The notes: a model not told the origin generated them from the letters alone. A DNA stretch of 64,000 nucleotides from Gulosibacter sp. 10 (GCF_900163695.1 NZ_FUIC01000024.1:124001-188000), one strand, 5' to 3'. Counted from the stretch's first letter, positions 51,417-59,694 are shown. A program made the numbers and translations.

Positions 51417-51442
51417 CCGGAATACCGGAGGCGCGGCCGGGC

Positions 51443-51448
51443 TAGCCT
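51443..51448 (+). promoter_or_regulatory. -10 box TAGCCT, leaderless start
   Basis: TAGCCT ends 7 nt before the ATG at 51456, identical in sequence to the purD-purC box. Confidence 0.5.
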
Positions 51449-51455
51449 TGGCGCT

Positions 51456-52502
51456 ATGAAGTTGTTTGCGGCCATTCGCGCGGCGCAGCGGACCCCGCTG
51501 CTGCAGGTGGCCAAGTCCGCGCTGGCGGTGGTCCTCTCGTGGCTGCTGTGCGTGCTGCTGCTCGGCGAGGACATGCCGGTGTTCGCGGCCATCGCGACGC
51601 TGCTCGTGGTGGCGCCGAGCATCAACCAGTCGTTCACGAAGGGCCTCGAGCGCTCGCTCGGCGTCGTCGTGGGCGTGATCATCGCGGCGCTCAGCAGCCT
51701 GGCCTTCGGGGCCGCGTCCTGGGTCGTGATGATCGCCATCCTGGTGGCCATGCTGCTGGCGTGGGCGCTGCGCGCATCCACCGGCATGGCGAACCAGATG
51801 GCCATCAGCGCGATGCTCGTGATCGCGCTCGGCGCGGGCAGCTTCGACTACTCGCTGCTGCGCATCCTCGAGACCGTGCTGGGCGCGGTCGTGGGCATCG
51901 TGATCAACGCCCTCATCGTGCCGCCCGTGCTCGTCGAGCCGGCCAGGCGCGACCTCGAGCTGCTCGGCAACGAGATCGCCGCATCCATGAAGCGGCTCGC
52001 GGACGCGCTCGAGACGCCGCAGTCCACGGGTCAGCTCGACGCGCTCGTGATCGAGGCGCGGCTCATGAAGCCGATGCGCGAGCAGGCCGAGAAATCGATC
52101 GAGGAGGGGTTCGAGTCCCTCCGGCTGAATCCGCGCGGGTCGAAGCGCCGCGCCGAGCTCGCGGAGATGCAGCGCCTGCTGACGGGCAAGCTCGGGCCCA
52201 TGGTGACGCAGGTGATCGGCATGACCCGCGCGTTCTTCGACCACTACGAGGCCTCGCTCCCGGAGGAGCCGGCGGCCTGGGACATCGCCGAGCAGCTCCG
52301 CCGCGCCGCCCATGACCTGCGCATGGCGGTCTACGAGGCCGAGGTGGTGGAAGAACCGCTGACCTCGGCGATCCCCGCGCTCACCGCGCCGCTCGTGCTG
52401 CGCCCGCCCACCCGCGGCAACTGGGTGCTCATCGGCTCGCTCATGGAAGACCTGAGACGGATCCGCCTCGCCCTCGTGGATGACGAAGCGGTCGAGGACT
52501 AG
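51456..52502 (+). CDS. FUSC/aromatic acid exporter-like membrane protein
   Basis: A 348-residue protein. The N-terminal half has about five membrane helices (VAKSALAVVLSWLLCVLLLG, MPVFAAIATLLVVAPSINQSFTKGLERSLGVVVGVIIAAL, LLRILETVLGAVVGIVINALI), with the IxQSxxKGLxRxxGxxxG segment typical of FUSC/ArAE proteins. The C-terminal half is cytoplasmic and helical. The family exports aromatic acids or other small compounds; the substrate is unknown. The longer upstream frame runs through repeat DNA, so the ATG at 51456 with its -10 box is preferred. Confidence 0.85.
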   Translation: MKLFAAIRAAQRTPLLQVAKSALAVVLSWLLCVLLLGEDMPVFAAIATLLVVAPSINQSFTKGLERSLGVVVGVIIAALSSLAFGAASWVVMIAILVAMLLAWALRASTGMANQMAISAMLVIALGAGSFDYSLLRILETVLGAVVGIVINALIVPPVLVEPARRDLELLGNEIAASMKRLADALETPQSTGQLDALVIEARLMKPMREQAEKSIEEGFESLRLNPRGSKRRAELAEMQRLLTGKLGPMVTQVIGMTRAFFDHYEASLPEEPAAWDIAEQLRRAAHDLRMAVYEAEVVEEPLTSAIPALTAPLVLRPPTRGNWVLIGSLMEDLRRIRLALVDDEAVED

Positions 52503-52587
52503 GCTCCGTGCCACGCATCCCCCATAGTGGGAGCATCGACCCGCCCTATCGCGAAGGAGCCCGGCTTTGCCCGCTGGAAGAAGCACG

Positions 52588-53352
52588 ATGACCGCCTGGC
52601 TGATCCGCATCCCGATGATCGCGGGCGTGCTGGCCGTCGCCACCATCCTCGTGGTCGCCCTGGTGATCAACCTCGGCGGCGGGGAGGATGCGCTGCCCCG
52701 CGAGACCCGCGGGCAGACGGGGCAGGCCGATGACGCCGCGCCGACGCCCGAGGGCGCCGAGACGGAGGAGGTGCGGCCGAGCCCGGGCGGGGACGTCCCC
52801 GAGGCGGAGGGCGTCGAGCGCCGCGACCCGCAGGACCCGCTCGCGGTGGGCGCGGTGGATGCGCCGGTCATGATGGTCGTGTTCTCGGACTACCAGTGCC
52901 CCCATTGCGCGCAGTGGAACGAGGAGACGCTCCCGGCCATGCTCGAGCACGCGGAGGCAGGCGACCTGCGCATCGAATGGCGCGACATGACGTTCCTCGG
53001 CGACGGTTCGGAGCGCGCCGCCCTCGCGAGCTACGCGGCCGCGAAGCAGGACGCGTTCCTCGAGTACCACGAGCAGCTTTTCCTCGACGGCCAGCCCCGG
53101 CCCGAGTCCGAGCTGAGCGACGCGGCCCTCGTGGAGCTCGCGGAGGAGCTGGGGCTGGATGGCGAGCGGTTCGCGGCCGATATGGCGTCCGCCGAGGCCG
53201 CCTCGGCGATAGCCGAGAACGAGCAGCTCGCGAGCGAGGCCGGCGTGACGGGCACGCCGACCGTCGTGATCGCGGGGGAGCAGATCGCGGGCGCCCAGCC
53301 CGTCGAGGTGTACGAGGACGCGTTCGAGGCGGCGCTCGGCGGCGGGCGGTAG
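52588..53352 (+). CDS. DsbA-like membrane-anchored thioredoxin (CPHC)
   Basis: A 254-residue thiol-disulfide oxidoreductase. One N-terminal membrane anchor (IPMIAGVLAVATILVVALVI), an acidic linker to about residue 85, then a DsbA/Thioredoxin_4 domain with FSDYQCPHCAQW (redox Cys 104 and 107), an alpha-helical insertion (AALVELAEELGLDGERF) and the cis-Pro loop TGTPTVVI. The active site faces outside the membrane. The ATG at 52588 has GGAAG upstream. It is related to the second DsbA-like protein at 56277-56996 and may act with the same CcdA-type reductant. Confidence 0.92.
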   Translation: MTAWLIRIPMIAGVLAVATILVVALVINLGGGEDALPRETRGQTGQADDAAPTPEGAETEEVRPSPGGDVPEAEGVERRDPQDPLAVGAVDAPVMMVVFSDYQCPHCAQWNEETLPAMLEHAEAGDLRIEWRDMTFLGDGSERAALASYAAAKQDAFLEYHEQLFLDGQPRPESELSDAALVELAEELGLDGERFAADMASAEAASAIAENEQLASEAGVTGTPTVVIAGEQIAGAQPVEVYEDAFEAALGGGR

Positions 53353-53382
53353 CGGCCGCGCCGTCGGCGGGGCGGGCGGCGA

Positions 53383-53388
53383 TACAGT
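53383..53388 (+). promoter_or_regulatory. -10 box TACAGT, leaderless start
   Basis: TACAGT ends 6 nt before the ATG at 53395 and sets the LysR start two codons inside the longest frame. Confidence 0.45.
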
Positions 53389-53394
53389 GTGATC

Positions 53395-54303
53395 ATGACT
53401 GCGCGCCTGAACCCCGAGAGCCTCCGGTATGCGCAGGCGGTCGCCGAGACGGGATCGTTCAGCGCCGCGGCGCGGGCGCACGGGGTGACGCAGCCGACGC
53501 TGTCGAACGGCATAGCGCGCCTCGAGCAGACGCTCGGCGAGGTGCTGTTCCACCGCTCCACGAGGGGCGCGACGCCCACCGAGTTCGGCCGCCGCCTGCT
53601 GCCGCTCATCGATCGCGCGATCCAGGGGCTGGACGCCGTGTCCGCCGAGGCGCGGCGATGGACGGCCCCTCGGGGCGGCCGGATCCGCGTCGGCGTCTCG
53701 CCGCTCATCGATCCGAAGCTCATCGCGACGGCGCACCGCGCGGCGAACCGGGTCGGGACGGCGCGGGGCCTGGTGCTCCGGGAGGCCAACCTCGCGGAGC
53801 TCCGCGAGGCGCTGGCCGCCGCCGCCCTCGACCTCATCATGATCCCCTCCGTCGCGCCGCTGCCCCACTACGAGCATCGGTCGATCGGCTCGGAGCGGGT
53901 CGTTCTCGTCGACGCGGGCTCGGGCACGTCGGAGCCCATCGGGCTGAGCGAGCTCGCCGACCGCCAGCTGATCCTCGTGCCGGACGCCTGCGGCCTCACG
54001 ACGTTCACGAGGGACCTGCTCGCCGCGCACGACGTGCCGATGCGCACCTATCCGGGCGAGGCGCAGAGCTATCAGGTGCTGGAGGAGTGGTCGATGCTGG
54101 GCATCGGCGCGGCGGTGCTCCCCGCCTCGAGGGCGGCCAGGGCCGCACCCCGGCCGATCGTCGACGAGGATGGGCTCGACGTGGAGATCTTCTACGAAGC
54201 CGTGTGGGACCCGAACTCGCCGATCGCCGCGGAGCTCGCGGAATTCGTCGAGCTGCTGCAGGGCGGCGAGCGTCAGCAGCCGTTGATGGCCACGGCCACG
54301 TAG
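53395..54303 (+). CDS. LysR family transcriptional regulator
   Basis: A 302-residue regulator. The N-terminal winged helix-turn-helix (SLRYAQAVAETGSFSAAARAHGVTQPTLSNGIARLEQTLGEVLFHR, residues about 10-60) is followed by a periplasmic-binding-protein-like effector domain (IRVGVSPLIDPKLI, LDLIMIPSVAPL, WSMLGIGAAVLPASRA). The effector and target are unknown; OxyR-type Cys spacing is not evident, with only one Cys (DACGLTTF) in the effector domain. It lies 42 bp after the DsbA-like gene. Its last 31 bp overlap the end of the M56 gene on the other strand. Confidence 0.9.
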   Translation: MTARLNPESLRYAQAVAETGSFSAAARAHGVTQPTLSNGIARLEQTLGEVLFHRSTRGATPTEFGRRLLPLIDRAIQGLDAVSAEARRWTAPRGGRIRVGVSPLIDPKLIATAHRAANRVGTARGLVLREANLAELREALAAAALDLIMIPSVAPLPHYEHRSIGSERVVLVDAGSGTSEPIGLSELADRQLILVPDACGLTTFTRDLLAAHDVPMRTYPGEAQSYQVLEEWSMLGIGAAVLPASRAARAAPRPIVDEDGLDVEIFYEAVWDPNSPIAAELAEFVELLQGGERQQPLMATAT

Positions 54304-55241
54304 GTGAGGTGCACCGCCACGGCGGCGATCGCGAGCGACAGCCCGCCGAGGGCCACGGCCGAGGTGGGCAGGATGCCGGCGCGGCCGGAGCTCGGCTGCA
54401 CCAGCTGACGGATGCGCTCGGGCCCGGCGGCGTGCATCGCCGCGCGGCTCGGGTCCTCGGCCCTCGAGCGCTCGCCGATCTTCAGCAGCGCGCTCACGAG
54501 GGCCGGGGTGCCGACCCGCTGCCGGCTGCGGTCGTCGGCGGCGATCTCGAAGTAGTGCGGCAGCGCATCGGCCGCGGCCCGCACGAAGGGGACCCAGCGC
54601 AGGTGGGCGGCGATGCTCGCCATCATCATGTCGATCAGGTGGTGCCGCTGCCGCAGGTGCGCCTCCTCGTGCGCGAGCACGGCGATGAGCTCCTCCTCGT
54701 CGAGGCGCTCGAGCAGGCCGCTCGAGACGACGATGCCGCCGTGCCGGGCGGGGAACGCCACGGCGATCGGCAGGTCGGTGTCGGCCACCCAGGCGGTGCA
54801 GCCGTGCAGCAGCCGCGGCCTCGCGCTGCGCAGCAGCGCCAGCGCCGATTCGCGGGACTTGCGGTTCCGCGCGCGGAGCTGCGCGACGACGCCGGCCAGC
54901 AGGAGCAGGCCGGCGAGCGCCGGCACGGCGAGCAGCAGCACCGCGGGCACGCCGGAAGCGGAGGCGGGCCCGCCGAACGGGCTCGCCGCGGCGAGGCACT
55001 GCTCGCAGATCTCCGCCATGCCCTCGGGCAGGAGCGCCGGGCCGGGGCGCGACCAGGCGAGCATCGGCCCGAGGGCGAGCACCGCCCCGAGCCAGGAGAG
55101 CACGCCGGCCGAGATGACGCCGATGGCGAGCCTCGGCACCCGCACGAGGGCGGGTGCCGAGCGGCGCAGCAGCCAGGGGCCGGCCAGCGCGAGCCCGAGG
55201 AGTCCCGCCGCCACGGCGAGGGCGAGCGCGCCGGGGGTCAT
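54273..55241 (-). CDS. M56 family membrane metallopeptidase (BlaR1-like, no sensor domain)
   Basis: A 322-residue membrane protein with helices near residues 4-24, 38-62 and 99-121 and one at the C-terminus. The zinc protease motif is LAHEEAHLRQRHH (HEEAH 191-195) on the cytoplasmic side after helix 3. The C-terminal penicillin-binding sensor of BlaR1/MecR1 is absent. The loop between helices 2 and 3, predicted outside, carries CEQC (Cys 79 and 82). The start overlaps the BlaI gene by 4 nt (ATGA), so the protease probably inactivates that repressor by cleavage. The signal is unknown; the CxxC loop hints at redox sensing, which is inference. Confidence 0.85.
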   Translation of the reverse strand: MTPGALALAVAAGLLGLALAGPWLLRRSAPALVRVPRLAIGVISAGVLSWLGAVLALGPMLAWSRPGPALLPEGMAEICEQCLAAASPFGGPASASGVPAVLLLAVPALAGLLLLAGVVAQLRARNRKSRESALALLRSARPRLLHGCTAWVADTDLPIAVAFPARHGGIVVSSGLLERLDEEELIAVLAHEEAHLRQRHHLIDMMMASIAAHLRWVPFVRAAADALPHYFEIAADDRSRQRVGTPALVSALLKIGERSRAEDPSRAAMHAAGPERIRQLVQPSSGRAGILPTSAVALGGLSLAIAAVAVHLTYVAVAINGC

Positions 55242-55633
55242 GAGCCCGAACCGTCTTCCCTGCGGCCGAGGTAGTCCCGGAGCAGCGCGATGTCCTCCTG
55301 CGGCATCGAGTCCACGAACTGGAGGATCGACGCGGTGCGGTCCCGGCTCGCGTCGAGCACCTGCTCCATGAGGAGCGCGGCGTGCTCGTGGCGGCTGAAC
55401 CGCGCGGTATAGCTCGTCGAGCGGGCGCCGTGCTCGCGACGCGTGACGTCGACGAGCCCCTTGCGGTGGAGGTTGCCCAGCACGGTGGCGATGGTGGTGT
55501 AGGCGGGATCGCTGTCGAGCCGCGTGATGATCTCGCGCACGGTGGCGGCGCCGTGATCCCACAGCGCATCCATCACGCGCGCCTCGAGCGCTCCGAGGCG
55601 CAGCATCGCGCCGGGGGATTCCTCATGGTTCAT
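55238..55633 (-). CDS. BlaI/MecI/CopY family repressor
   Basis: A 131-residue regulator with an N-terminal winged helix (GALEARVMDALWDHGAATVREIITRL, AYTTIATVLGNLHRKGLVDVTRREHGARSTSYTA) and a C-terminal dimerisation/protease-cleavage part (ALLMEQVLDASRDRTASILQFVDSM). It should bind dyads such as GACTAT-5 nt-ATAGTC found at 56206-56222. It sits between the CPVC membrane protein gene and the M56 protease gene, overlapping both by 4 nt. The ATG at 55633 is chosen because it overlaps the upstream stop; the longer frame lies inside the upstream gene. Confidence 0.9.
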   Translation of the reverse strand: MNHEESPGAMLRLGALEARVMDALWDHGAATVREIITRLDSDPAYTTIATVLGNLHRKGLVDVTRREHGARSTSYTARFSRHEHAALLMEQVLDASRDRTASILQFVDSMPQEDIALLRDYLGRREDGSGS

Positions 55634-56184
55634 CTGACGGCCTCCGGGGACGGCGTTCGAACGGGGCACAGCACCTGTCCGCGCAGCCGCCCGATGAGCG
55701 CCGCGGTCGTGAACGCCAGGGCGGCGATCGCGAGGAAGGGCTGCACCGGGGCGAACCAGATGATCGCGCCCGAGTACCCCAATGCTAGGAGGGCGATCTT
55801 ATTGCACACCGGACAGCCCACGGCGAACCACGCGGCGAACGCGCCCGCCATGCCGAGGCGGCTCGAGCGGCGCTCCGAGGCATCCGCATCCTCCGAGGGC
55901 TTCTCGCGGGCGGAGCCGGGCCGGCGCACGTAGGTGGCGATGAGCATGCCCGACATGATCGAGGTGAGGATCCACACGGGGTAGTTCCACCAGACGGGCG
56001 GGATGTCCCGGGCGAACAGCGGGTTGGGGATCAGCACGGTCGCGATGCCGAGGAAGGCGGCGATGGCCGCGGATCCGAGGATCGCGAAGAGCACCTGGCG
56101 CGGCGTCCAGCTCCTGAGCGCCCGCCAGGCGAGTCCGAGCGTTTCGCGGAGCCGGTCCGGAAGGGGAGCGTCGGTGCGGGCCAT
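55630..56184 (-). CDS. Four-TM membrane protein with CPVC motif
   Basis: A 184-residue protein with about four helices (VLFAILGSAAIAAFLGIATVL, YPVWILTSIMSGMLIATYV, GMAGAFAAWFAVG, PFLAIAALAFTTAALIGRL). The redox-type motif CPVC (124-127, in FAVGCPVCNKIALLALG) lies at a membrane boundary, and one more Cys is near the end (VLCPV). No named family is recalled with confidence. It leads the operon with BlaI and M56 genes and is divergent from a DsbA-CcdA operon, so a role in thiol redox traffic or sensing is plausible. The ATG may be leaderless (CAGACT ends 6 nt upstream). Confidence 0.75.
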   Translation of the reverse strand: MARTDAPLPDRLRETLGLAWRALRSWTPRQVLFAILGSAAIAAFLGIATVLIPNPLFARDIPPVWWNYPVWILTSIMSGMLIATYVRRPGSAREKPSEDADASERRSSRLGMAGAFAAWFAVGCPVCNKIALLALGYSGAIIWFAPVQPFLAIAALAFTTAALIGRLRGQVLCPVRTPSPEAVR

Positions 56185-56205
56185 GCGACCAGTCTGGCAC
56201 GCATT

Positions 56206-56227
56206 GACTATCTTGCATAGTCGACTA
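56206..56227. promoter_or_regulatory. Overlapping palindromes, probable BlaI operator
   Basis: GACTAT-CTTGC-ATAGTC (56206-56222) is a perfect 6-5-6 inverted repeat, and TAGTCGACTA (56218-56227) is a perfect 10-bp palindrome overlapping it. They lie between the divergent CPVC-blaI-M56 and dsbA-ccdA operons, about 22 bp upstream of the leftward start codon, where a repressor could block both promoters. Confidence 0.65.
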
Positions 56228-56276
56228 GTGTGATGAATCGTCCGCGATGAGCCGCCGATGCGAGGAGCCCGAGATC

Positions 56277-56996
56277 TTGAGTGCGAAAACCCGCCGCCAG
56301 GCGCTGCCCGTCTGGGTGGTGCCGACCATCGTTCTCGCCATCGCGGCGGCGCTCATCGTGGTCATCTTCGTCGTCAACCGTCCCTCGGCCGTGGAGGACG
56401 AGGCGGGCGCGCAGCCGGAGCAGACGCAGGATCCCGACCAGCCCGACTTCACGGAGCTCGAGACGCGGAACGAGAACGACCTGTTCGCGGTCGGCCCGGT
56501 CGACGCGCCCGTGGGGCTCATCGTCTTCTCGGACTACCAGTGCCCCTACTGCGCCCAGTGGAACGAGGACACGCTGCCCTCCATGGCCGAGCGAGCGGAG
56601 GCGGGCGAGCTGCGCATCGAGTGGCACGACGCGGCGATCTTCGGCCCGGCCTCCGAGCGCGCGGCGGCGGCGGTCTACGCGGCCGCCTCCCAGGGGGCGT
56701 TCCTCGAATACCACAACGCGCTGTTCGAGGGCGGCGAGCACAGGCCCGAGTCGGAGCTGACCGAGGAGGCGCTCGTCGCGCTCGCGGGCGAGCTCGGACT
56801 CGACACCGAGCAGTTCGCCCAGGACATGACCTCGGAGAGCGCGCTCTCGGCGGTGGAGCAGAACAAGCAGTTCGCGCAGCAGCTCGGCGCGTCCTCCACA
56901 CCCACGTTCATCCTCGGCGGCACCCCGATGGTCGGCGCGCAGCCCACGGACGTGTTCGTGGACGCATTCGAGCAGGCGCTCGAGCAGGCGGAGTAG
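56277..56996 (+). CDS. DsbA-like membrane-anchored thioredoxin (CPYC)
   Basis: A 239-residue thiol-disulfide oxidoreductase: one membrane anchor (WVVPTIVLAIAAALIVVIFVV), an acidic linker, and a DsbA-type thioredoxin domain with FSDYQCPYCAQW (Cys 89 and 92), a helical insertion and the cis-Pro loop SSTPTFIL. The TTG at 56277 with GAGGAG 9 nt upstream is chosen; an ATG at 56247 is an alternative that adds ten residues. It is followed 6 bp later by a CcdA-like gene, which would supply electrons across the membrane. The shared upstream palindromes suggest BlaI control. Confidence 0.9.
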   Translation: MSAKTRRQALPVWVVPTIVLAIAAALIVVIFVVNRPSAVEDEAGAQPEQTQDPDQPDFTELETRNENDLFAVGPVDAPVGLIVFSDYQCPYCAQWNEDTLPSMAERAEAGELRIEWHDAAIFGPASERAAAAVYAAASQGAFLEYHNALFEGGEHRPESELTEEALVALAGELGLDTEQFAQDMTSESALSAVEQNKQFAQQLGASSTPTFILGGTPMVGAQPTDVFVDAFEQALEQAE

Positions 56997-57002
56997 CGCC
57001 GC

Positions 57003-57911
57003 ATGGACATCGGCCTGATCAGCGCCTTCTTCGGAGGTGTACTCGCGCTGCTGAGCCCGTGCGCCGCCCTGCTCATGCCGGCGTTCTTCGCATCCACCGT
57101 CGGCAGCGGGCCGCGGCTGCTGCTGCACGGCGGCGTGTTCACCGGCGGGCTGCTGCTCGTGCTGGTGCCGATCGGCGTCGGCGCGGGGGCGATCGGCTCG
57201 CTCTTCACGACGCACCGGCAGCTGATCGTGCTGATCGCGGCGCTCATCCTGATCGTATTCGGGGCGCTGCAGGTGCTGGGGCTGGGATTCGATCCGTCGA
57301 AGATGCTCCCCGACGGCGCCGACCTCCACGCGAGGGCCGCGTCGAAGACCGGCCTGGCGAAGACGCTGCTGCTCGGCGCCGCGAGCGGCATCGCGGGATT
57401 CTGCGCGGGCCCCATCCTCGGCGCGGTGCTCACGGTCGCCGCCGCGCAGGGCGATGTGCTCAAGGCGGGGCTGCTCCTGGCCGTGTACGGGATCGGCATG
57501 GTCGTGCCGCTGCTGCTCATCGCGGCGCTGTGGCGCCGCTTCGGCGCTCGCGGGCGCAAGGCGCTCCGCGGCCGCACGTTCACGGTGCTCGGCCGCGAGC
57601 TGCACACGACCTCGGTGATCACCGGGCTGCTGATCATGGCCGTCGGCGTGCTGTTCTGGACCACCAACGGATTCGTCGGGGCTCCCGAGCTCGTGCCCGC
57701 GGAGGCGCAGGCGTGGCTGCAGCAGCAGGCCTGGCTGCTCGCGAACCCGGTGGTGGACGCCGTCGGGGTGCTGGTGGTCGCGGGGCTCGTGCTGCTGTGG
57801 TGGTTCCGGCGGGAGCGCCGGCGCGATCGCGAGCACGAGTCGGCCGTCGAGGCTTCCGCGGACGGCTCCGAGCGGTCGGCGCCCGCCGAGCGCGCCGGGG
57901 AAGGCGCCTGA
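57003..57911 (+). CDS. CcdA-like thiol-disulfide electron carrier
   Basis: A 302-residue membrane protein of the CcdA/DsbD-transmembrane family. Six helices are expected; the redox Cys pair is C20 (ALLSPCAALLMPAFF) and C134 (GIAGFCAGPILGAVL), each in the conserved Cys-x-x-Pro-helix context. It moves reducing power from cytoplasmic thioredoxin to external thioredoxin-like proteins, here most likely the DsbA-like protein encoded 6 bp upstream. An extra C-terminal helix (VVDAVGVLVVAGLVLLWWF) and charged tail follow the family core. No cytochrome c genes are nearby. Confidence 0.9.
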   Translation: MDIGLISAFFGGVLALLSPCAALLMPAFFASTVGSGPRLLLHGGVFTGGLLLVLVPIGVGAGAIGSLFTTHRQLIVLIAALILIVFGALQVLGLGFDPSKMLPDGADLHARAASKTGLAKTLLLGAASGIAGFCAGPILGAVLTVAAAQGDVLKAGLLLAVYGIGMVVPLLLIAALWRRFGARGRKALRGRTFTVLGRELHTTSVITGLLIMAVGVLFWTTNGFVGAPELVPAEAQAWLQQQAWLLANPVVDAVGVLVVAGLVLLWWFRRERRRDREHESAVEASADGSERSAPAERAGEGA

Positions 57912-58338
57912 GCGGCTCGGAGCGCGCCGGAGTCTCCGGATGCATGGGGCCTCGGAGCGTAGCGGCGCCCCTGGACGCTTCGGGTGCCCGGAGGCATAGG
58001 GGCCCAGGACGTATCGCGCCCCGGACGCATCGGAATTCGGACGCATCGGAGTCCCGGGCCGCTGCGGCGCGTGCACGACGAGGCTCAGGAGCACGGGTGA
58101 CCGCCGCAAGGCCGGCTCCCCGCGCCCCAGGGCATGCGCACAGGAAAGCGCTGTTTCATGAGCGATGGATCGCCGCCCCGCCGGACGGCCCTCCGTCGAG
58201 CGGTCGCCTCCCCGAATCCGCAGGGCCCCGCGCGTCGGACCGGCCTCGGGGCGCCGCTTCTCGCGGGCGATCCGGCCGCGAGCCGATCGCGATCCGCCCC
58301 GCCGCCGTCCGCTGGACACGATGTAAGGACCGTGCTGA
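57912..58338. other. Intergenic stretch with minisatellite
   Basis: 427 bp without a gene. The first part is a degenerate minisatellite. The part before 58339 carries the leader of the GlcD-like gene with AAGGA about 9 nt before the ATG. Confidence 0.6.
57917..58068. repeat. Degenerate 16-19-bp minisatellite
   Basis: About eight imperfect units related to CGGACGCATCGGGGCCC follow one another (for example CCGGATGCATGGGGCC, GGACGTATCGCGCCCC, GGACGCATCGGAATT, CGGACGCATCGGAGTCCC). Confidence 0.6.
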
Positions 58339-59694
58339 ATGACGAACATCTCCGAGCTCCGAGCAGCCCTCGGCGACCGACTGCTCGAGGACCCGCTCGA
58401 GGTCCTGCCCTACACGACCGACGAATCCCGGGCCGCCCTCGCCGCGCCGCCGTCGGCGGTGGTGCTCGCCGAGCGCACCGAGGACGTCGTCCGGGCGCTC
58501 GAATGGGCCAACCGCTGGGAGGTGCCGGTATCGGTGCGCGGGGCCGGCACGGGCCTGGCGGGCGGGGCCGTCGCGTATCCCGAGGGCCTGGTCGTCTCGC
58601 TCGAGCGGATGAACCGCATCCTCTCGATCGACCCCGTGAACCGGCTCATCGAGGTCGAGGCGGGCGTCATCACCGCGGCGATCGACGCGGCCGCCGCCGA
58701 GCACGGGCTCATGTACGCGCCCGACCCGGCCAGCTATCGCGAGTCCACCATCGGCGGCAACATCGCGACGAACGCGGGCGGCCTCCGATGCGTCCGGTAC
58801 GGCGTCACCCTCGACGCCGTGTCCGGGCTCGAGGTCGTCCTCGGCAGCGGCGAGCTCCTGCGCACCGGGACGCAGACGCGCAAGGACGTCGTCGGCTTCA
58901 ACCTCACCGAGCTGCTCGTGGGCTCCGAGGGCACGCTCGGCGTCGTCACGCGCGCGACGCTGCGGCTCGTGCCCAGGCCCGAGGGGCCGATGGCCACGTT
59001 CCGGGCGTTCTTCCCGGATCTCGCCTCGGCGGGCCGCACGGTGTCGGCGCTGGCCATGCGCACGGGGCTCACCCCAGAAGTGCTCGAGCTCCTCGACCGC
59101 CCGAGCCTCGCGGCGGTCGCCCGGACGGTGCCCGGCCTCGGCCGCATCCCCGACGCCGCCGCGCTGCTGATCGGCCAGTTCGCCGGCGAGCGGGCGGCGG
59201 AGGACGGCGACCGAGCGGTCGGGATCGCCCTCGAGCACGGCGCCTCCGAGGTCGACACCGATGTCGTCGACGACCTGCTCGAGGCCCGTCGGGGCACGGG
59301 GCGCGCCCTCTCGGCGGCGGGGCTCCGCGTCTCCTCGGATGTCGCGGTGCCGGTCTCCCGGCTGGCCGAGATGTTCGCGGCGATCGAGCGGATCAGCGCC
59401 GAGGAGGGCGTCACGATCCCGACCTTCGCCCACGCGGGCGACGGCAACCTGCATCCGTCGGTGCTGGTCACCACGGGCGACGAGGCCGAGCGGGCCCATG
59501 CCGAGGCCGTGCTCGACCGGGTCGGCGCGGCGGCGCTCTCCTTCGGCGGCACCCTCTCGGGCGAGCACGGCATCGGCTCGCTGAAGCACCACGCGCTCGA
59601 CACGCAGCTCGAGGGCGTGAGCCGGACGGTGATGCGGGGCATCAAGCGCGTCTTCGACCCGCGGGGCATCCTCAGCCCCGGCCGCGCGATCTGA
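58339..59694 (+). CDS. FAD-linked 2-hydroxyacid oxidase (GlcD-like)
   Basis: A 451-residue flavoprotein of the vanillyl-alcohol oxidase fold. The FAD-binding PCMH domain (about 35-215) shows VPVSVRGAGTGLAGGAV and TIGGNIATNAGGLRCVRYG. The C-terminal FAD-oxidase domain has HAGDGNLHPSVL and the conserved GEHGIGSLK. The family includes glycolate, D-lactate and D-2-hydroxyglutarate oxidases; the exact substrate is not determined. It is followed by a metabolite:proton symporter gene on the same strand, which fits uptake and oxidation of a 2-hydroxy acid. No GlcE/GlcF genes are present. Confidence 0.88.
   Translation: MTNISELRAALGDRLLEDPLEVLPYTTDESRAALAAPPSAVVLAERTEDVVRALEWANRWEVPVSVRGAGTGLAGGAVAYPEGLVVSLERMNRILSIDPVNRLIEVEAGVITAAIDAAAAEHGLMYAPDPASYRESTIGGNIATNAGGLRCVRYGVTLDAVSGLEVVLGSGELLRTGTQTRKDVVGFNLTELLVGSEGTLGVVTRATLRLVPRPEGPMATFRAFFPDLASAGRTVSALAMRTGLTPEVLELLDRPSLAAVARTVPGLGRIPDAAALLIGQFAGERAAEDGDRAVGIALEHGASEVDTDVVDDLLEARRGTGRALSAAGLRVSSDVAVPVSRLAEMFAAIERISAEEGVTIPTFAHAGDGNLHPSVLVTTGDEAERAHAEAVLDRVGAAALSFGGTLSGEHGIGSLKHHALDTQLEGVSRTVMRGIKRVFDPRGILSPGRAI

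Larger units (their letters stand above)
50699..51455. other. 757-bp intergenic stretch, mostly repeats
   Basis: It contains a terminator, four family C hairpin units (50821-51260), a 23-bp tandem repeat (51267-51352), a family A hairpin (51362-51416) and the promoter of the FUSC gene. No gene is seen. Confidence 0.7.

Noticed and set aside
54273-57911. Beta-lactam resistance locus
   Set aside because: BlaI and M56 proteins are present but there is no beta-lactamase or penicillin-binding protein gene, and the M56 protein lacks the penicillin-sensing domain.
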